Assembly: GCA_023159155.1 (NCBI GenBank)
Contig: JAJNNX010000015.1
Coordinates: 434,001 to 498,000 of the forward strand
Direction of reading: 5' to 3'
Origin: Ustulina deusta
Taxonomy: Eukaryota; Ascomycota; Sordariomycetes; Xylariales; Xylariaceae
DNA length: 64,000 nucleotides
The notes beneath the pieces are model-generated. The model did not search any database. It had not been told where the DNA came from and saw only the letters and a program-made list of their open reading frames with translations. Of the stretch, positions 61,301 through 64,000 are shown one piece after another. The position numbers and the translations under genes are program-made. Within the stretch, counting starts at the first letter, position 1; each line of letters opens with the position of its first letter.

Positions 61301-64000
61301 GAGTTTATAAAGTAAATAAATATAGACTTTATATATATAGCTGCAAAATTAGGTTAGTCCATACATAGATTTTTTATTTTATTATTATATAGGCTTAAAG
61401 TTTTTATAAGTTTTACTAAAACTAAATAAATTATATTAACTATTATACTACTTTTTTTTAAAACTAAAAGTTTAAATATAGTTTTAATTTAAAGTTATTA
61501 ATAATATTAAGTTTATATAATTTTTTTATATTATATTATTTTATTATTGTTTTTATAATTATTTATAAATTTATTAGCTATTATTATATATATTTATTTT
61601 TATAATTTTATAAAAAGTTTAAAAGCTTTTTTATAAGTTTAATAAAATTAGTTAAGTTTAATTAATATATTTTTAAAATTTTAAACTATATATTAAATAT
61701 TATTAAAATTATAACTTTTTTAAATAATTTAGTATTATAACTTTTTATTTTTTTTATATATTTTTAATTATTTAATTTATTTAATTTTAAATTTTGCTTT
61801 ATTATTAATATTTTTCATTAAAAGCAATAATTAGATTTGTTAAACTAAAGGATTATTGTTTGCTTTTTATAATTAGTTAGTATAAAATAGGGTTTTTATT
61901 TTATAAAAATTAAATAAATCAAAAATATAGCTAAATTTTTATTTTTTTAAAATTTTAAAAAGTTTAACTAACTAAAAATTTAATCTAATAGTTAGTACTT
62001 ATATTACAAAACTTTTCTTTTTTAAAAAAATCTTGTTTTTTATTTTAAAATCTATTAAGCATTTTTTTTTTATTAATTTATAGCTTGTATTGTTTTTATA
62101 TAAAAGTTGTTATATTATATATTATTTTTCAAATATTTTAAGTTTAGTAGATTAGTTCGAGCGCTTATTATTTAGTATTAAAATTTATAATAGTTTTGTT
62201 AATATTTATTATTAAAAAGTTTTATATTTTAATTTTTATTACTACTTTTAGTAGTAATATATTAATTAATAAATATTCTAAAAAACTATATATAAAGTTT
62301 AAAGCAAAAAAATAAATATTTTAATTGTTTTAATATTTATTAATATAAAAATAAAATTGCTAGTTTAGTTTTTAATTAGTTAATTTTACTACTTTTTAAG
62401 TTTAAAAATAATAAATATTGCTAAAATAGTGCTTAATATTTATAAAACTATTAATTATTACTATAAATTTAGAAATAAATAATTTTATATTATTTAATAT
62501 TTATATATTTAATATATTAAAAAATCTATATAAATTTTTATAGTATTATATAGTTAATAATTTTATTATATTTATTTTTTTACTAAATAAAATTATAATT
62601 AAATAACTAAACTTATTTATAAATATTTATATATAGTTATAATTTTATTAGTTAAGTAGCATATTTTTATTATTTATTATTATATATTATTATATTATAA
62701 CTAATATAAATAATAAATAAAAAAAGTTAAAAATCTTATTTTATAATATTTTTTTTTTATAGTTATAATAATTATATATATATTATTTATAATTATATTT
62801 TAAATAAAACTAATAATATTTTTGTTTTAATATTTTAATTATTTTGTATTAATTTTAATATATAATAATTAAAAATATATAAACTTTTTAAATTAAAGCT
62901 ATATAAAAAAAAATAATCCTATTTAAAATAACTTTAAATATATATAACTTTTTATTTTTATTTTTTAGATTTTATAGTTAGTTTTTTTGTTTAATTAAGT
63001 TTATTAAGTTAGCTTTTTAGAAAATATTAAATAAAAAGTCCACAGTTAATATAAAATCTAGTATTTTATTAGGCAGAACTAATATTATTATTTATTTTTT
63101 AGCTTTTTTAGTTTTAATTATAAAAAACTTAGCTATTTTTTTAATAAAATATTAACTATTATATATTTTTATTTTAGTTAATATTAAAAAATAATATTAA
63201 AATTTAATAAAAAGTTAGTTTAGTATATTTATTATATTAATAAAATCTATTTATTTAAAAAATATAATAAAGCTTAATAATTAATTATTATAAAAAATTT
63301 AGTTTTAAAAAGCTTTAAGTAATAATATTTTAAAGTTTATATTATTACTAAAAATTTATAGTGTTAAATTAAGTAGGTTTGCTTAATTAATATTATTATT
63401 TTAAAAAAATATTTTATAAGTTTTTAAGTTATATTTTTTTATTACTACTAAATAATTTTTTTTATTATATTATATAAAATATTTATTTTTATTTATATTA
63501 GTTAGCCGGGCCTAAAAAAAACTAAAACAAATATTTTATAAGCTAATAGTTTTATATATTTAAAAATTTATTTTTGTTTTAGTTCTATTATAAATAGCTT
63601 ATTTTTTTTAAGTAATTAATTTAAAAAAATAATAATTTTATTAATATAATAAATAAATATATAAATATAATTATAAAGCTTAAAAAATAACTAAATTAAT
63701 TTAATATTTTTAAAATTATTAAAGTTTTAATTTAGAATTATTTAAATTTTTATAGGATTAATTCTAATTTTTATTTTAGTTTTTATAATTATTTTTAAAT
63801 AATTAATAATAAATATATTAAAATAAAACTTTTTAATATTTTTTTAATATTTAGCTTAATATAAATAATAGATTATTTTTTTATAACAAATTTAGTACTA
63901 TTTTTTAGTTTTAAAATAAATTAAAATATTATTTATATAAATATTTATAAACTTATTTAAAAGTTTTTAAATTTATATATTAATAAAAGCTTATTACTAA
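61201..64000 (+). mobile_element. LTR element D (family A), partial, inserted in element C
   Basis: The LTR at 61201-61447 starts TGTTATAATTAG and carries an expanded poly-A tract of about 31. It is followed by internal sequence homologous to element A (from 9023) and to element C (from 59212), running to the window end. The 5 bases before it are TTATT. The 3' LTR is beyond the window. It is RIP-degraded, with no open frames. Confidence 0.75.

Larger units (their letters stand above)
48841..64000. other. Second AT-rich RIP block, continuing beyond the window
   Basis: At about 48.84 kb composition drops abruptly to mostly A/T, with TA-rich words and almost no CpA/TpG. From 48.8 to 57.4 kb I see only RIP-degraded DNA with simple TA runs (for example 54657-54680) and no readable frame. 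From 58.98 kb onward there are two copies of LTR family A and a short foldback element. The inverted repeat that borders the first block was not found at the left edge of this one. Confidence 0.75.

Overview
The window is nuclear DNA of a filamentous ascomycete (Pezizomycotina). Genes carry short introns (about 50-160 bp) with GTANGT-type donors and CTAAC/CTGAC branch sites. The proteins are typical of such fungi: a highly reducing polyketide synthase, an FTA2-like protein and MFS families. Moderate-GC gene islands alternate with extremely AT-rich blocks almost devoid of CpA/TpG, the signature of repeat-induced point mutation (RIP). TACCTA/TAGGTA-rich promoters would fit a Sordariomycete, but I cannot name the species.

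Layout. (1) 1-7.9 kb is a housekeeping island: an unknown conserved-looking protein, a calycin-like protein, a LENG1/Cir_N-type protein and a five-exon phosphate-transporter-like MFS gene. (2) 7.9-24.6 kb is an AT-rich block that resolves into nested transposons. A DNA transposon with 43-bp terminal inverted repeats (about 3.07 kb before insertions) is split by an LTR retrotransposon (target duplication GTTTT). That element is split by a second LTR retrotransposon (target duplication ATTTT), and a small un-RIPped solo LTR (AAAAT) sits nearby. (3) 24.9-27.2 kb is a six-exon gene for a HeLo-like/STAND-associated protein. (4) 27.8-43.7 kb looks like a decayed secondary-metabolite locus: an enoyl-reductase relic of one PKS, an ACS-family MFS transporter, an HpcH/HpaI aldolase, a RidA protein, a 2-oxoglutarate/Fe(II) dioxygenase and a highly reducing PKS. 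The PKS lacks its N-terminal ketosynthase half and has a stop between KR and ACP. A palindrome, GGAGGAGCTCCTCC, recurs in the intergenic regions of this locus. (5) 43.7-48.8 kb holds a short AT-rich patch, an unidentified (perhaps broken) two-exon gene and an FTA2-like gene. (6) 48.8-64 kb is a second RIPped block running off the right edge. It contains two more copies of the first LTR family, one inserted in the other, and a foldback element made from the ends of the solo-LTR family.

Functionally, the PKS would have made a reduced, methylated polyketide, the dioxygenase and aldolase could have tailored or supplied building blocks, and the MFS protein could have moved substrate or product. 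That link is inference from neighbourhood only. The PKS as read here cannot work: it lacks the KS cysteine region and its ACP is cut off by a stop. The other four genes have intact reading frames. Exon joins were deduced by eye from splice consensus and reading phase; no transcript data or database search was available.
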